Assembly: GCA_015233365.1 (NCBI GenBank)
Contig: JADFXU010000005.1
Location: 34,310 to 98,309 of the forward strand
Length of the DNA: 64,000 nucleotides
Direction: 5' to 3'
DNA from: Nitrospirota bacterium
GTDB taxonomy: Bacteria > Nitrospirota > Thermodesulfovibrionia > Thermodesulfovibrionales > Dissulfurispiraceae
The position numbers and the translations under genes were made by a program. Below, in pieces: positions 24,599 through 34,118 of the stretch (positions within the stretch are counted from its first letter, which is position 1; every line of letters starts with the position of its first letter). The notes under the pieces are model-generated. The model saw nothing but the letters and a program-made list of their open reading frames with translations. It ran no database searches and was not told the DNA's origin.

Positions 24599-26353
24599 TT
24601 ATTTTGTCAACGCGCCGGGAGCAGAAAATGGCATAATGACCTTTATGGTAGTGCCTCTGTTTTTATCACCGGAAATCTCCACTTTCCCGTCCCAGGGATA
24701 AACTCGCTCGCGCATCCCCAGGAGGCCAAAGCATTGAGGCTTGAAAAGTTGTTCGTTTTCTATGCCTTTGCCGTTATCCATGACTTCCAATATGATATTG
24801 TCGCTGCCTTTTGTCAGTCTTGCCGTCACCGTTGTCGCCTTCGCATGTTTAAGCACGTTTGTCAGTGCTTCCTGGAAGATCCTGAAAAGTGCTATGCTCC
24901 TGTTATTGTCAAGCGCGATATCCTCAGACTCGGCTATAACCGCACATTCTATCCCAGTTCGTTTCTGAAATTCTTTCGCCTGCCATTCCAATGCAGCAAC
25001 AAGGCCGAAATCATCCAGCAGCGAAGGTCTCAATTCGGCGCAGATCCGCTTGACCGACAGTATCATTGTGTCAAGTGTGTGAAGCATGGCTTCGGTCTTG
25101 TCGAAGGTCGGATCACGGTCTGTGCAATTGTCGCGAAACCAGTATAGTTCCATCTTCAAAGCGGTCAATATCTGGCCAAGCTCGTCATGAATCTCGCGCG
25201 CAATATTTGTTCTTTCCTCTTCTCTGAAAGTCAGCAGATGAGAGGCAAGCTTGCGAAACTGCTCATGAGCTGTTTTAAGCTCTGCCGTCCTTGTTATTAC
25301 GGTTTGTTCTATTTCGGCGTGTCTCCTGAAAATGCTCACCATAAGCATCAACAGCGTTCCCGTCAACAGAAAACCGCTGATCAAAACCAGCAGGTAGTTG
25401 TTCGTAGTCACCATAGCGCCTGCATGAGTCACATAAATTTTCCATGATTGACCGCCTGCATCTATGACACGTTCCATTATCGGCCTGTCCTGAGGCAATT
25501 TATCCCGGACAACAGACCACCCTGTTCCATTCGAATAGGCGCCAAGCAGCCGCCCGGACCTGGATTCATCCAAGTCTGCTATCCACATTAACAGTCCTTT
25601 GCGGGCGAATCCTGCCAACGCTTTTTCGACTACGTCTCTGACTCTGAAAACACCGACAACAAAGCCGCGCAAACCTGAGGAATCCGGCACAGTGCTTCTC
25701 GAAAGAACACCGGGTTCGTAGACAGGATAAAACAGCAGAAAGCTATATGGTTCTTCGCGTTCCTCGACGAGTTTTATTCCTTCCGTGGCCGCAAATCCTC
25801 CGATATTAATGGAGTGCCTGATTGCTTTTAATCTGGCGGGACTGGACGCCACATCAAAACCCGTAGAGGGTTCGTTACTTTTATACGGTTCGATATGATA
25901 TACAGGGAAGTAGTCGTTTCTCTTTCGGGCACGCACCAGTTGCCCTTGCTCGTTCATTTCCTTTATCTCAAAGATGTGATCCCCATCCCTTTGTGCCGCT
26001 TGCTCAAATCTTTTCCTTTTGGAATCCGGAACTCGCGGAATCCATTCGACGGCCTGCATAACAGAGTTTTGAAGAAGCCTGTCAGCTACTTCATTAAATG
26101 CATACCTGTTTATATCAGGGGTTGCGGAATAAGAAGCGGCCAGTGATTTCAGTATTGCGATGTTCGAAACAAGGGCCTGCTCAAGAGCGAAAGTTTGCTC
26201 TTCAGCAGAATCTGTCAGCTCATGCTGAGCCAATGATCGTTCGGATATATATGTTTCGTAAGTGCTGAACGCTGTTAGCCCGACACCCGCAATTACAATG
26301 GATGCCAGCAACAGAAGTCGTTTGTTTTGAAGAAATATATTTTTAGTGTCCAT
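24599..26353 (-). CDS. CHASE-domain HisKA_3 (NarX/DegS-type) histidine kinase
   Basis: 584 aa. Membrane segments at about 12-32 and 310-335 bracket an extracytoplasmic CHASE domain (VEWIPRVPDSKR.., DYFPVYHIEPYKSN, GFDVASSPARL). The cytoplasmic part has HisKA_3 with about His389 in NIAREIHDELGQ, and HATPase_c with DNGKGIE and GLLGMRERV. Kinases of this class pair with LuxR/NarL-type regulators; none is adjacent. A remnant of a close relative lies at 43,254. The CHASE domain is related to that of the kinase at 59,548. Confidence 0.92.
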   Translation of the reverse strand: MDTKNIFLQNKRLLLLASIVIAGVGLTAFSTYETYISERSLAQHELTDSAEEQTFALEQALVSNIAILKSLAASYSATPDINRYAFNEVADRLLQNSVMQAVEWIPRVPDSKRKRFEQAAQRDGDHIFEIKEMNEQGQLVRARKRNDYFPVYHIEPYKSNEPSTGFDVASSPARLKAIRHSINIGGFAATEGIKLVEEREEPYSFLLFYPVYEPGVLSRSTVPDSSGLRGFVVGVFRVRDVVEKALAGFARKGLLMWIADLDESRSGRLLGAYSNGTGWSVVRDKLPQDRPIMERVIDAGGQSWKIYVTHAGAMVTTNNYLLVLISGFLLTGTLLMLMVSIFRRHAEIEQTVITRTAELKTAHEQFRKLASHLLTFREEERTNIAREIHDELGQILTALKMELYWFRDNCTDRDPTFDKTEAMLHTLDTMILSVKRICAELRPSLLDDFGLVAALEWQAKEFQKRTGIECAVIAESEDIALDNNRSIALFRIFQEALTNVLKHAKATTVTARLTKGSDNIILEVMDNGKGIENEQLFKPQCFGLLGMRERVYPWDGKVEISGDKNRGTTIKVIMPFSAPGALTK

Positions 26354-26462
26354 AAATTACCGTACCTGTCCGGTAAGAACTGTGCGACCTGCATTAAAAT
26401 AATGATAGAGCACTTCCGGCAATGATGCAAGAACGGAAAAGAGCGGGTGTCCGGTATATGAT

Positions 26463-27419
26463 TCAGGGACGAATCCTTGTCCCTGCCCTCCCATCCATCG
26501 CATCCTCTATCAACTCCGGGCTCGTGATTATAACTTCCCTGCCGCCCGACTCAAGGAACTGTATTGCGGCCTCTATCTTCGGCCCCATGCTGCCTTCCGG
26601 GAATTGACCTTCTGAGTAGTATCTCTTAATGTCCGCCAGGCATGTATCTCCCAAGCCTTTTTGATTCTTCTTTCCGAAGTCAATGTATACCATGTCGACC
26701 TGAGTCAGGTTGATGATGCACTCAGCGCCTATTCCGGCGGCAAGGACACTTGTCGCCAGGTCTTTGTCCACTACGGCATCAACTCCCTGAAGGTCTTTGT
26801 CAGCTGTTTCCACCACAGGCACGCCTCCTCCTCCTGCTGCTATGGTAATCACGCCTTCAAGAGCCAGGCGCCTGATAACATCGTTTTCAACAATCCTGAG
26901 AGGTTTTGGTGAAGGCACTACCCGCCGGTATCCCCTTCCGCTGTCTTCGATCAGCCTCCAGCCCTTGGTCTGTTGCAGGAGAGCAGCCTCGTCCGGCGCA
27001 TAGTAAGGGCCTATGGGCTTGGTGGGTCGCTCAAATGCAGGATCGTTTGCGTCAACTACTGTCTGAGTGATTACTGTGACCACGTCCCTCACATGCCGGA
27101 TTTTGCGCAGATGATTGTAGAGGGTCTGCTGGATCATAAACCCGATGCCTCCTTCCGAGTCAGCGTCGCATATGTAAAGAGGCATGGGCGGCACAGTATT
27201 CCGGGCCGCTTCGTTTCTGATGACGATATTGCCGACAATTGGGCCGTTGCCGTGTGTGATGACCACCCGGTGTCCCTCTGTGAGCATCTTTGATATCTGC
27301 TTCATGCAGGCCTGGGTGTGGGCGAACTGCTCCTCGATTGTCCCTTTTTCGCCGCGTCGTATAAGGGCATTGCCGCCGATGGAGACTATGACCAAAGAGT
27401 TTTGTCCGGGTCTATCCAT
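26463..27419 (-). CDS. arcC: Carbamate kinase
   Basis: 318 aa amino-acid-kinase fold: VSIGGNALIRRGEKG, VITHGNGPIVGN, AAGGGGVPVVE and the C-terminal SMGPKIEAAIQFLESGGREVIITSPE. It interconverts carbamoyl phosphate + ADP and carbamate + ATP. Length is typical. No ornithine carbamoyltransferase or deiminase is nearby; instead a COG2403 GTPase and an aminotransferase lie upstream on the same strand, across a structured repeat. Confidence 0.95.
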   Translation of the reverse strand: MDRPGQNSLVIVSIGGNALIRRGEKGTIEEQFAHTQACMKQISKMLTEGHRVVITHGNGPIVGNIVIRNEAARNTVPPMPLYICDADSEGGIGFMIQQTLYNHLRKIRHVRDVVTVITQTVVDANDPAFERPTKPIGPYYAPDEAALLQQTKGWRLIEDSGRGYRRVVPSPKPLRIVENDVIRRLALEGVITIAAGGGGVPVVETADKDLQGVDAVVDKDLATSVLAAGIGAECIINLTQVDMVYIDFGKKNQKGLGDTCLADIKRYYSEGQFPEGSMGPKIEAAIQFLESGGREVIITSPELIEDAMDGRAGTRIRP

Positions 27420-27458
27420 TGTGTGCCTACCGTCCTCTATAAATTATTAAGCACTGAT

Positions 27459-27602
27459 GTCGAGCAGCCAGGCCATAGTGCTTCAGCTAATCCTCGCAAG
27501 GCATCCAGCCTTGCTCGAAGGCGCTGCCGGCCTGTTCAGCCATCCATGGCGTCTCAGGCCGCCAACGCCCGCCTCAGCACTATGTCCAGTCTGCTCTTGG
27601 AC
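27459..27602. repeat. Structured intergenic repeat, copy 1
   Basis: 144-bp element about 85% identical to that at 30275-30418, in the same orientation. It folds as a closing stem (AGCAGCCAGGCCATAGTGCT with AGCACTATGTCCAGTCTGCT) around two hairpins, GCAAGGC/GCCTTGC and CGGCCTG-ttca-GCCATCCATGGC-gtct-CAGGCCG. It runs into the stop codon of the GTPase gene. Confidence 0.75.
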
Positions 27603-28918
27603 TAAACTTCTGACAAAAAATCTTCTATATGTTTCCGTAGGCTCTCTCCCGTGGTTTCTTCTATCCTGTAAGTCACCCGAACAGTCTCTTTCGTGAGCCC
27701 TAGTAATCCGGTCAGGTCCACGGGGGTGGCTATGAGGACGAGATCGCACGGGGTGTCCTCGATGCTTTCCCTGAGTTCGGCGGTCTGTTCCGGTGAATAG
27801 CCCATTGCCGGAAGCAGATTACCGATATGCCCGAATTTTCGAAAGGTTTCTTTTATTGAGCCCTTTGCATAGGGTCTTGGATCGACGACCTCACAGGCCC
27901 CGAATTTTTTTGCAGCGATGGTCCCGGCCCCGTAAGGCATTCCGCCGTGGGTGAGGGTGGGGCCGTCTTCAACCACCAGGATTTTCCTGCCTTCTATTCT
28001 TTCGGGTTTGTCCGCTGATATGACCGATGCCGTGCGGACTATCGCTGCGCCGGGATTAAGCATGCGAATATTCTGTTCAACAGTTTTTATATCTTTCTCC
28101 CCTGCGGTGTCTGTTTTGTTGATCACGGCGATGCCGGCCCTCCTGAGATTCGTTTCTCCCGGGTGATAGGCAAGTTCATGGCCGGGACGGTGAGGGTCGA
28201 GGACAACCACTTCGAGGTCCGGCTTTATAAAGGGCAGGTCGTTGTTCCCACCATCCCACAAAACCATATCGGCTTCCAGTTCGGCTTTTTTCAATACCTC
28301 GATGTAATCGACGCCCGCGTACACGGTGAATCCTGATCTGACATGCTGCTCGAATTCTTCCCTTTCCTCGATGGTGCACACGGTGATATCAGATGGAGTT
28401 TCGAACCTCTGGACGCGGCCATCTAGCCTGTCGCAGTATGGCATCGGGTGCCTGATAATTACCGGTTTAATCCCTTTCATTTTCAGGGTCCCCGCGATAT
28501 ATCCCGTTATGCCGCTCTTGCCGCATCCTGTCCTTACAGCGCATACGGAGATAACGGGTTTTTTCGAGACGAGCATTGTGCTTTCAGTGCCGAGGAGGAT
28601 AAAGTCAACGCCAAGGGCGAGGCAACGGGAGGCGGTATGCATCACATAGGTATGGGACACATCGCTGTAAGCAAATACCACCTCATCCGTCCTATGCTTT
28701 TTTACCAGGTCTTCAAGCAGGGACTCCGGATAAATGGGTATGCCCTTGGGGTATAAGTACCCGGCAAGTTCAGGAGGATAAAGTCTTTTTTCGATGAACG
28801 GTATCTGTGCGGCAGTGAAGGCCATGACCTCATATTGAGGATTGTCCCTGTAAACCGTATTGAAGTTGTGGAAATCCCTGCCCGCTGCACCCATTATGAT
28901 CACGCGCCGACGTTTCAT
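27602..28918 (-). CDS. COG2403-type GTPase (cyclic 2,3-diphosphoglycerate synthetase-like)
   Basis: 438 aa. An N-terminal nucleotide-fold domain (RRRVIIMGAAGRDFHNFN) is followed by a P-loop domain with AVRTGCGKSGIT near residue 131, DMVLWDGGNNDLPF and the NKTD base-recognition motif (AVINKTDTAG). It resembles predicted GTPases related to cyclic 2,3-diphosphoglycerate synthetase. Family members are often found beside carbamate kinase, as here, but the reaction has not been settled to my knowledge. 21 bases downstream of the aminotransferase, so probably co-transcribed. Confidence 0.85.
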   Translation of the reverse strand: MKRRRVIIMGAAGRDFHNFNTVYRDNPQYEVMAFTAAQIPFIEKRLYPPELAGYLYPKGIPIYPESLLEDLVKKHRTDEVVFAYSDVSHTYVMHTASRCLALGVDFILLGTESTMLVSKKPVISVCAVRTGCGKSGITGYIAGTLKMKGIKPVIIRHPMPYCDRLDGRVQRFETPSDITVCTIEEREEFEQHVRSGFTVYAGVDYIEVLKKAELEADMVLWDGGNNDLPFIKPDLEVVVLDPHRPGHELAYHPGETNLRRAGIAVINKTDTAGEKDIKTVEQNIRMLNPGAAIVRTASVISADKPERIEGRKILVVEDGPTLTHGGMPYGAGTIAAKKFGACEVVDPRPYAKGSIKETFRKFGHIGNLLPAMGYSPEQTAELRESIEDTPCDLVLIATPVDLTGLLGLTKETVRVTYRIEETTGESLRKHIEDFLSEV

Positions 28919-28939
28919 AAAGTACCCTTCATTTTATCT

Positions 28940-30220
28940 TTACCTAGTCTTACCGATGGCTTCTTCAAGAATGTCCAGCCCCCTGTTCATTTCGTCTCCG
29001 GTTATTATGAGAGGCGGGGCGAGCCTTATAATGTTTTTGTCTGCCCCGCATTCCAGCAGCAGCAGGCCTTTGTCAAGGCAGTAGGAAATAATATTCTTCA
29101 AACCCTCTGTGTCAGGCTCCTTGCCTTCCTTCACAAGTTCTATGCCGATCATTAGTCCCAGACCCCTTACATCTCCCATTGCAGGGCGGTCCACCTGCAT
29201 TGCCTTGAGCCTCTTAATTGCAGCGCCGCCTGCTCTTGCCGCGTTTTCGAGCATGCCTTCTTTCTCCATCACACTGATAGTGGCGATGGCCGCAGCACAA
29301 GAAACGGGATTTCCTCCGAAGGTAGTGCCGTGTGCTCCAGGCGGCCATTCCAACATTATCTTTTTTTGCGAAATAACCGCGCTCAACGGCATGCCTGAGG
29401 CTATGCCCTTGGCTACGGTCATGATATCCGGAGTGATGCCGAAGTGCCCGCAGGCGAACCACTTGCCGGTCCTGCCCATACCCGACTGCACTTCGTCAAA
29501 GACAAGAAGTATCCCCCACTTGTTGCAGAGGCCCCGCAGTCTTTCCAGGAAAATTCGGGGAGGAACGACATACCCCCCTTCTCCAAGAACAGGTTCGATG
29601 ACAATGCATGCCACCTCATCGGGTGGTATCTGATGTCTGAACAATCTTTCGAGATACTCGAAGCATTCGAGGCTGCATGTTTCGGACTTCTGCCCGAACC
29701 AGCACCTGTAACAATACGGATAGGGGGAATGGTATACCGATGGAAGCATGGGATGATATCTTTTTCTGTACCGTATGCTCGATGTGGTCAGGGTCGCCGC
29801 TCCGAAGGTCCTTCCGTGGAATCCGCCGGTAAAGGCTATGATGCCCTGCCTGCCGGTATAAAACCTGGCCAGTTTAAGCGCGCCCTCAATTGCCTCTGCC
29901 CCAGAGTTGCTGAAAAAAAACATATCCAGGCCGGGGGGCATAATCTTCTTCAGCATTTGCGCCAGCTCTGCAAGACGTTTATGATAAAACATGCAGCCCG
30001 AATGTATCAGGTCCCCGGCCTGGTCCCGTATGGCCTCGACAACCGCCGGATGATTGTGGCCGGTATTCGTTGTGGCCAGGCCTGAAGTGAAATCCATATA
30101 GCGGTTTCCATCGATATCGTCCAGATAAATGCCGGATGCCTTTTTCACCGCTATATTTGCGTGGACAACAAGGGCAGGAGTTATTGCCTCTTTCGTCAGT
30201 TTTATGATGTTTTTATCCAT
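28940..30220 (-). CDS. Class III PLP aminotransferase (GabT/ArgD-like)
   Basis: 426 aa. Signature parts: TSGLATTNTGHNHPAVVEAI, NSGAEAIEGALKLAR, the aspartate motif VFDEVQSGMGRTG, and the PLP lysine in MTVAKGIASGMPLSAVI. An inserted Cys-rich piece (YPYCYRCWFGQKSETCSLEC) is seen in the 4-aminobutyrate-type subgroup. Substrate is probably an omega-amino acid (GABA, ornithine or similar). Paired with the COG2403 GTPase and carbamate kinase; together they hint at nitrogen-compound breakdown. Confidence 0.9.
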   Translation of the reverse strand: MDKNIIKLTKEAITPALVVHANIAVKKASGIYLDDIDGNRYMDFTSGLATTNTGHNHPAVVEAIRDQAGDLIHSGCMFYHKRLAELAQMLKKIMPPGLDMFFFSNSGAEAIEGALKLARFYTGRQGIIAFTGGFHGRTFGAATLTTSSIRYRKRYHPMLPSVYHSPYPYCYRCWFGQKSETCSLECFEYLERLFRHQIPPDEVACIVIEPVLGEGGYVVPPRIFLERLRGLCNKWGILLVFDEVQSGMGRTGKWFACGHFGITPDIMTVAKGIASGMPLSAVISQKKIMLEWPPGAHGTTFGGNPVSCAAAIATISVMEKEGMLENAARAGGAAIKRLKAMQVDRPAMGDVRGLGLMIGIELVKEGKEPDTEGLKNIISYCLDKGLLLLECGADKNIIRLAPPLIITGDEMNRGLDILEEAIGKTR

Positions 30221-30274
30221 AATTGAATTATATCAGCGATTCTGGAGGATACAAGCCCATATTGTTCATGAGGT

Positions 30275-30418
30275 GTCGAGCAGGCAGGCCACAGTGCTTC
30301 AGCTAAATCTCGCAAGGCATCCTTGCCTTGCTCGAAGCGATGTCAGCCTGTTCAGCCATCCATGGCGTCTCAGGCTGCCAACGCCCGCTTCAGCACCATG
30401 TCCTGCCTGCTCTTGGAG
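30275..30418. repeat. Structured intergenic repeat, copy 2
   Basis: Second 144-bp copy of the element at 27459. Its hairpins read GCAAGGCA/TGCCTTGC and CAGCCTG..CAGGCTG. The G-C pair of copy 1 has become A-T on both sides of the stem, a compensatory change that supports a conserved fold. It lies between the aminotransferase start and the end of the glycosyltransferase gene. Confidence 0.75.
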
Positions 30419-30434
30419 ACGATTTGTTTATCTT

Positions 30435-32114
30435 TCAGTAATAAACGGTCACGAGCGTCTGGCGGTCGAAAACGTCGTCCGTGATGGCGAAAGCCTTTGA
30501 GTTTCCGAATTTGTTTACTTTGGCCGCGACTTCTTCCGGCAGTGCAGGTATCGGTCCCCCTGCAATGACCGCAACCGCGGCTTCGGAAGGGGGTGGATTT
30601 CCGGCATAATATTCCGGATTTCTATATATCCACGAGAAGCGGAATGAGGATATTGCGATTTCTTCGGGCTGGGGGACGTACTCAGGATGATAATTGTAAT
30701 GAATCCTCTTATGGGTAAAGATATCAAGGACCGGCACGTAGACAGCGATGTTGACTTCGTCATCTTTACCGGGGAGCGTCACCACCTCGATGTTTTTCCC
30801 CGGCAGTGTGGCAAGAAACGCCCCTGCGTTTTGCAAATTCTGGGCGCTTGTCTGTTGAAGGAACGGAAGATAGGCAAATGCTGCGATGATGATTGAACAG
30901 GATGCAGCCGAAAATGCGATGTATCTTTGCAGGCCCCTGTCCCTGACTGCGTTGAGCCCGTAAGCAGCCATGAGCGAAAGCATGGGGAACGCTACTATGG
31001 TGTAGCGTATCCTTTTGATCTGCAGTGCAAATAGAAGCACTATGAGCCAGCCTGCAATAAAGAGCTTAGGGTCCTTTTTCTTCCACGCAGTGTAAACGGA
31101 GAGGACCGCGGCTGCGGTGACAAATGGATGCGTCTGAAACAGCAACGTGGAGACGAAGCTTTCTCCCCACCTTCTCAGACCCGGCCCCTGAAACGAAACC
31201 AGAAGGCCTATCTGTGTGGCGAAGACATTGTATTTCAGGAGCATTACGGCCCCGGCAATAAGCGTACCGGTCAGGACAGGGGCGATAATGCGGAAACAGC
31301 AGCTTCTGATGGGGGGGTCTCCAGGCGTCCGGTAAGCCTCCAACAGTCGCACCGCTGCTATGACACCGAGCAGCGAGAACATCAGCCATGCTGAATACTT
31401 GGAAAAAAAGGCCAGGAACAGGGCTGCCGAGGCAGCCGCTATCCAGATGCCCCCGCGCTCCAGCGCCTTAATATATGCATACACGGCAAGGGTGAAAAAA
31501 AACATTGTCGAGGTGTCCACGAGCATAAGCGGCACCTGTGTAAATATGAAAGGTATGCCCAGAAGGGACATGCCTCCAAGGAAACCTGTTTCCCTGTCCC
31601 AGAGGGTTTTACCCATCAGATAAGTAAGCACAACTGTGAACGAGAAGAGCAGCGTTGTAATAATCTGGATGTGCATTCTTCCCTCGCCCGTGTATTTAAA
31701 GACAAGCCCATAGATGAAAGGCATCAACGGCAGGTCTGTCCACGCCGCTATGGTATTACCCCATTCCCTGAAGAACCAGCCTGCGCCGAAGAGTTCGAGA
31801 TGCTTGGCCTGCGTAAAATACCGAGAGGCGTCCACATTCATCTCGGGCTCTCTCCAGAGCAGGGCGGCAGCGGCAAAAGACATGATGAAAAGAAAAAGTA
31901 CGGGATAGCGCTCCGGCACCGTACTATGCGAAAGCATGAAGGCCAGGATGCAGCCTGGAACAAGAAGCGCAAGTATGCGGACGAAGCTTACCGCACCGAA
32001 CACGGATTCCCAACTCGTCAGCCGGTTGTCATCGAGAGTGCGGAAGGTATATAGCAACAGGAAGGTGAGCACTGTCAGCGCTAAAACGATGATGAACGGC
32101 ACATTTTTTTTCAT
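30435..32114 (-). CDS. ArnT/PMT-family membrane glycosyltransferase
   Basis: 559 aa with about eleven membrane segments. An acidic motif follows the first segments (WREPEMNVDASRYFTQAKHLELFG), matching the PMT/ArnT fold that uses lipid-phosphate sugar donors at the outer face of the inner membrane. A C-terminal soluble part of about 100 aa follows. Last gene of a minus-strand set (PHP-GT4, radical SAM, DUF3047, this gene), suggesting surface-glycan or lipid modification. Donor and acceptor unknown. Confidence 0.85.
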   Translation of the reverse strand: MKKNVPFIIVLALTVLTFLLLYTFRTLDDNRLTSWESVFGAVSFVRILALLVPGCILAFMLSHSTVPERYPVLFLFIMSFAAAALLWREPEMNVDASRYFTQAKHLELFGAGWFFREWGNTIAAWTDLPLMPFIYGLVFKYTGEGRMHIQIITTLLFSFTVVLTYLMGKTLWDRETGFLGGMSLLGIPFIFTQVPLMLVDTSTMFFFTLAVYAYIKALERGGIWIAAASAALFLAFFSKYSAWLMFSLLGVIAAVRLLEAYRTPGDPPIRSCCFRIIAPVLTGTLIAGAVMLLKYNVFATQIGLLVSFQGPGLRRWGESFVSTLLFQTHPFVTAAAVLSVYTAWKKKDPKLFIAGWLIVLLFALQIKRIRYTIVAFPMLSLMAAYGLNAVRDRGLQRYIAFSAASCSIIIAAFAYLPFLQQTSAQNLQNAGAFLATLPGKNIEVVTLPGKDDEVNIAVYVPVLDIFTHKRIHYNYHPEYVPQPEEIAISSFRFSWIYRNPEYYAGNPPPSEAAVAVIAGGPIPALPEEVAAKVNKFGNSKAFAITDDVFDRQTLVTVYY

Positions 32115-32164
32115 CAGCTAATTGTCACTAAAGAGGAGAAAAATGTCAACGGCTATGCCATGTT

Positions 32165-32848
32165 CTACTGCGGCGCACTGCTGAAAATAATGTCCCGGAC
32201 ATATCCTTCGGCAATGTCTTTTGTATGCTGCGTATTCGACTGTATTCTCACTCCCGTTACGCGGGGAGGCTGTTCGTTGAAAAACTTTTTGTAGTCCTCG
32301 TAGATATTCCTGGTATCGGTCACCCATTTGCCCGTGTCGGCAGTGCCGGGCTGCACCACAATAACGGCAATTTCAATGCTGAATGGCCACATGACGAATT
32401 CACGGGCTGTCGTCCCTTCAGGGGCATTCGAGTCCCAGACGTAGCTGAGCACTTTCTTGTTGTCAAAAGCGACCAGCAGTTGCAGTGCCTGATCATCATG
32501 TCCTTTCTTGCGCACATCACCGGCTTTGGGAAGACGCACTGCCTTCCATGTCCAGATGACATAAGGATAATCTGCAGGGCTAAGCGGCAATTCACTCTCC
32601 AAAGAGAAGGAGGAGTCCACGCACTTGATGTGAAGAATGCTAGCGCCGTCCTCGGTAACCACGGCTGCCCCTGCGTTTCCCTTGTTGACCTTGAGTTTCC
32701 ATGGCCCGGGTATTCCTTTATCATCCGGCGTACCGCCAAACCCCAGTTTAAATGAATCGGAATCAGATGCCAGTGCGTAAGCCGAAAGCACGAGAACTAT
32801 TAGTAGCGCACTTATTATTGGATGGATATATTTTGAGTTTGTGTCCAC
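32165..32848 (-). CDS. DUF3047 secreted protein
   Basis: I prefer GTG 32848 (MDTNSKYIHPIISALLIVLVLSAYALA, a clean signal peptide) over the track start at 32926, which overlaps the radical SAM gene by 74 bases. That gives about 227 aa. The mature part (GTPDDKGIPGPWKL.., VIWTWKAVRLPKAGDVRKKGHDDQALQLLVAF, YVWDSNAPEG) matches DUF3047, a beta-rich periplasmic family of unknown function. The start lies 4 bases after the radical SAM stop. Confidence 0.82.
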   Translation of the reverse strand: MDTNSKYIHPIISALLIVLVLSAYALASDSDSFKLGFGGTPDDKGIPGPWKLKVNKGNAGAAVVTEDGASILHIKCVDSSFSLESELPLSPADYPYVIWTWKAVRLPKAGDVRKKGHDDQALQLLVAFDNKKVLSYVWDSNAPEGTTAREFVMWPFSIEIAVIVVQPGTADTGKWVTDTRNIYEDYKKFFNEQPPRVTGVRIQSNTQHTKDIAEGYVRDIIFSSAPQ

Positions 32849-32852
32849 GCTT

Positions 32853-34118
32853 TTATTCCGGTGCAAATGCGGAGAGTTTTCTATAATCCGGCGGGGTCCT
32901 CCCGTCAAAGAGATTGCAGGCAGCAAAATATCTGATGTCCTCGAGCCACAACTTTATATGCGGAGGATCTTTGAGAACACGCTTTAAAAAGAAAGCAGGG
33001 TTGCCGAAAAGCGTGAGGAGAGGGCCGGACAGTTCCGAGGGGTCCCTGAAACATTCCCAGTCGCATCTCCTGCATTGGGCTTTTTTGTCCAGCTTTTCGA
33101 AGTCAAGCTCCCAGAACTTGCCGAGATTATCTGTTCCCCGGTAGCCGCAGGGGTATGTGTTGCCGTCACCTGCGTTTACAAAAAAGAATTCTATGCCGCC
33201 CCTGCAGGAATAGCTGTAACCTGGCTCGAGTGTATATTGCCTGATAAGCGAATGGAGAGAGGTCCTCGGAGTGAATATGCGGATCTTTGATCTGTACTCC
33301 GGGATGGTGTCAAAGAGGGCACTGAACACAACGGCACGCTCCTCTTTGGTGAACTGTATGAGTGATGCCTCTGAAGTGGCTCCATATACAGCACTCAATT
33401 CGCCCGGATCATCCGCGTCTATACTCATGGGATAACACGCATTGACAATAGTAAACCCGAGATCGATTGCAGCACTGTAAAATTTCCCGAATGCCTTCCT
33501 GAATGAGTCATAGATCTGCGCGGAGCTTGTTCCGGCCTCGAAAACGCCGCCCGTATTCCTGTTGATGCCCAGATTGGCAGAGGGATAAATCCCGTATTCC
33601 CCGAATATGGGCAGGGCCTTTTCTATCCCTTCAATTACCCCGGGCAATCCCCGCATCTGTTCATGCAAGGCAGGGACAGCGGAATCGATGCTGATCCAGA
33701 AGGTGTAGAGCCCCGATGCTGCAATGCCCTCGGCTATCCGCCTGATCCTGGAATTGAAATCAGGGGTGCTTGGATTCATAAACATGAAACCGTTGGTGCC
33801 GGTCCTGGTATATTTGATTCCGGCATCTCCGGCATATGTGACAAGCTCCATGATATCGTCAAAGAAAAGAAACGGCTCGCCTCCGGTAAAAGACAGGGCA
33901 TTCACACCGTTTTCAGCGGCGTGGTCGATCATCCTTTTGACTGTCTCGATATCGAGCTTCGAACGGCTGAAATGTTCCGTAACTCTCATCCCGCACTGGG
34001 GGCACCGCGCATTGCATTTATCGGTATACTGAATGATAAGCTGGCCCGGCACCCTATTGCCGAAAAGCGGGAAGAGAATATGAGTTATACCCTTACGTTG
34101 TTTTCTTGTGCCGTGCAT
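32853..34118 (-). CDS. Radical SAM protein with C-terminal auxiliary cluster
   Basis: 421 aa. Radical SAM Cx3Cx2C in QYTDKCNARCPQCGMR near residue 35, SAM-binding SFTGGEPFLF, and a C-terminal cysteine set (YSCRGGIEFFF, YPCGYRG, CRRCDWEC) that suggests a SPASM/twitch auxiliary Fe-S cluster. Such proteins modify peptides, sugars or lipids. It overlaps the PHP-GT4 gene by 34 bases and is coupled to the DUF3047 gene, so it is likely part of glycan or lipid processing. Substrate unknown. Confidence 0.88.
   Translation of the reverse strand: MHGTRKQRKGITHILFPLFGNRVPGQLIIQYTDKCNARCPQCGMRVTEHFSRSKLDIETVKRMIDHAAENGVNALSFTGGEPFLFFDDIMELVTYAGDAGIKYTRTGTNGFMFMNPSTPDFNSRIRRIAEGIAASGLYTFWISIDSAVPALHEQMRGLPGVIEGIEKALPIFGEYGIYPSANLGINRNTGGVFEAGTSSAQIYDSFRKAFGKFYSAAIDLGFTIVNACYPMSIDADDPGELSAVYGATSEASLIQFTKEERAVVFSALFDTIPEYRSKIRIFTPRTSLHSLIRQYTLEPGYSYSCRGGIEFFFVNAGDGNTYPCGYRGTDNLGKFWELDFEKLDKKAQCRRCDWECFRDPSELSGPLLTLFGNPAFFLKRVLKDPPHIKLWLEDIRYFAACNLFDGRTPPDYRKLSAFAPE

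Noticed and set aside
27459-30418. Reading the twin repeats as integron attC sites
   Set aside because: No GTTRRRY/RYYYAAC core pairs and no integron integrase; fold and ends differ from attC.
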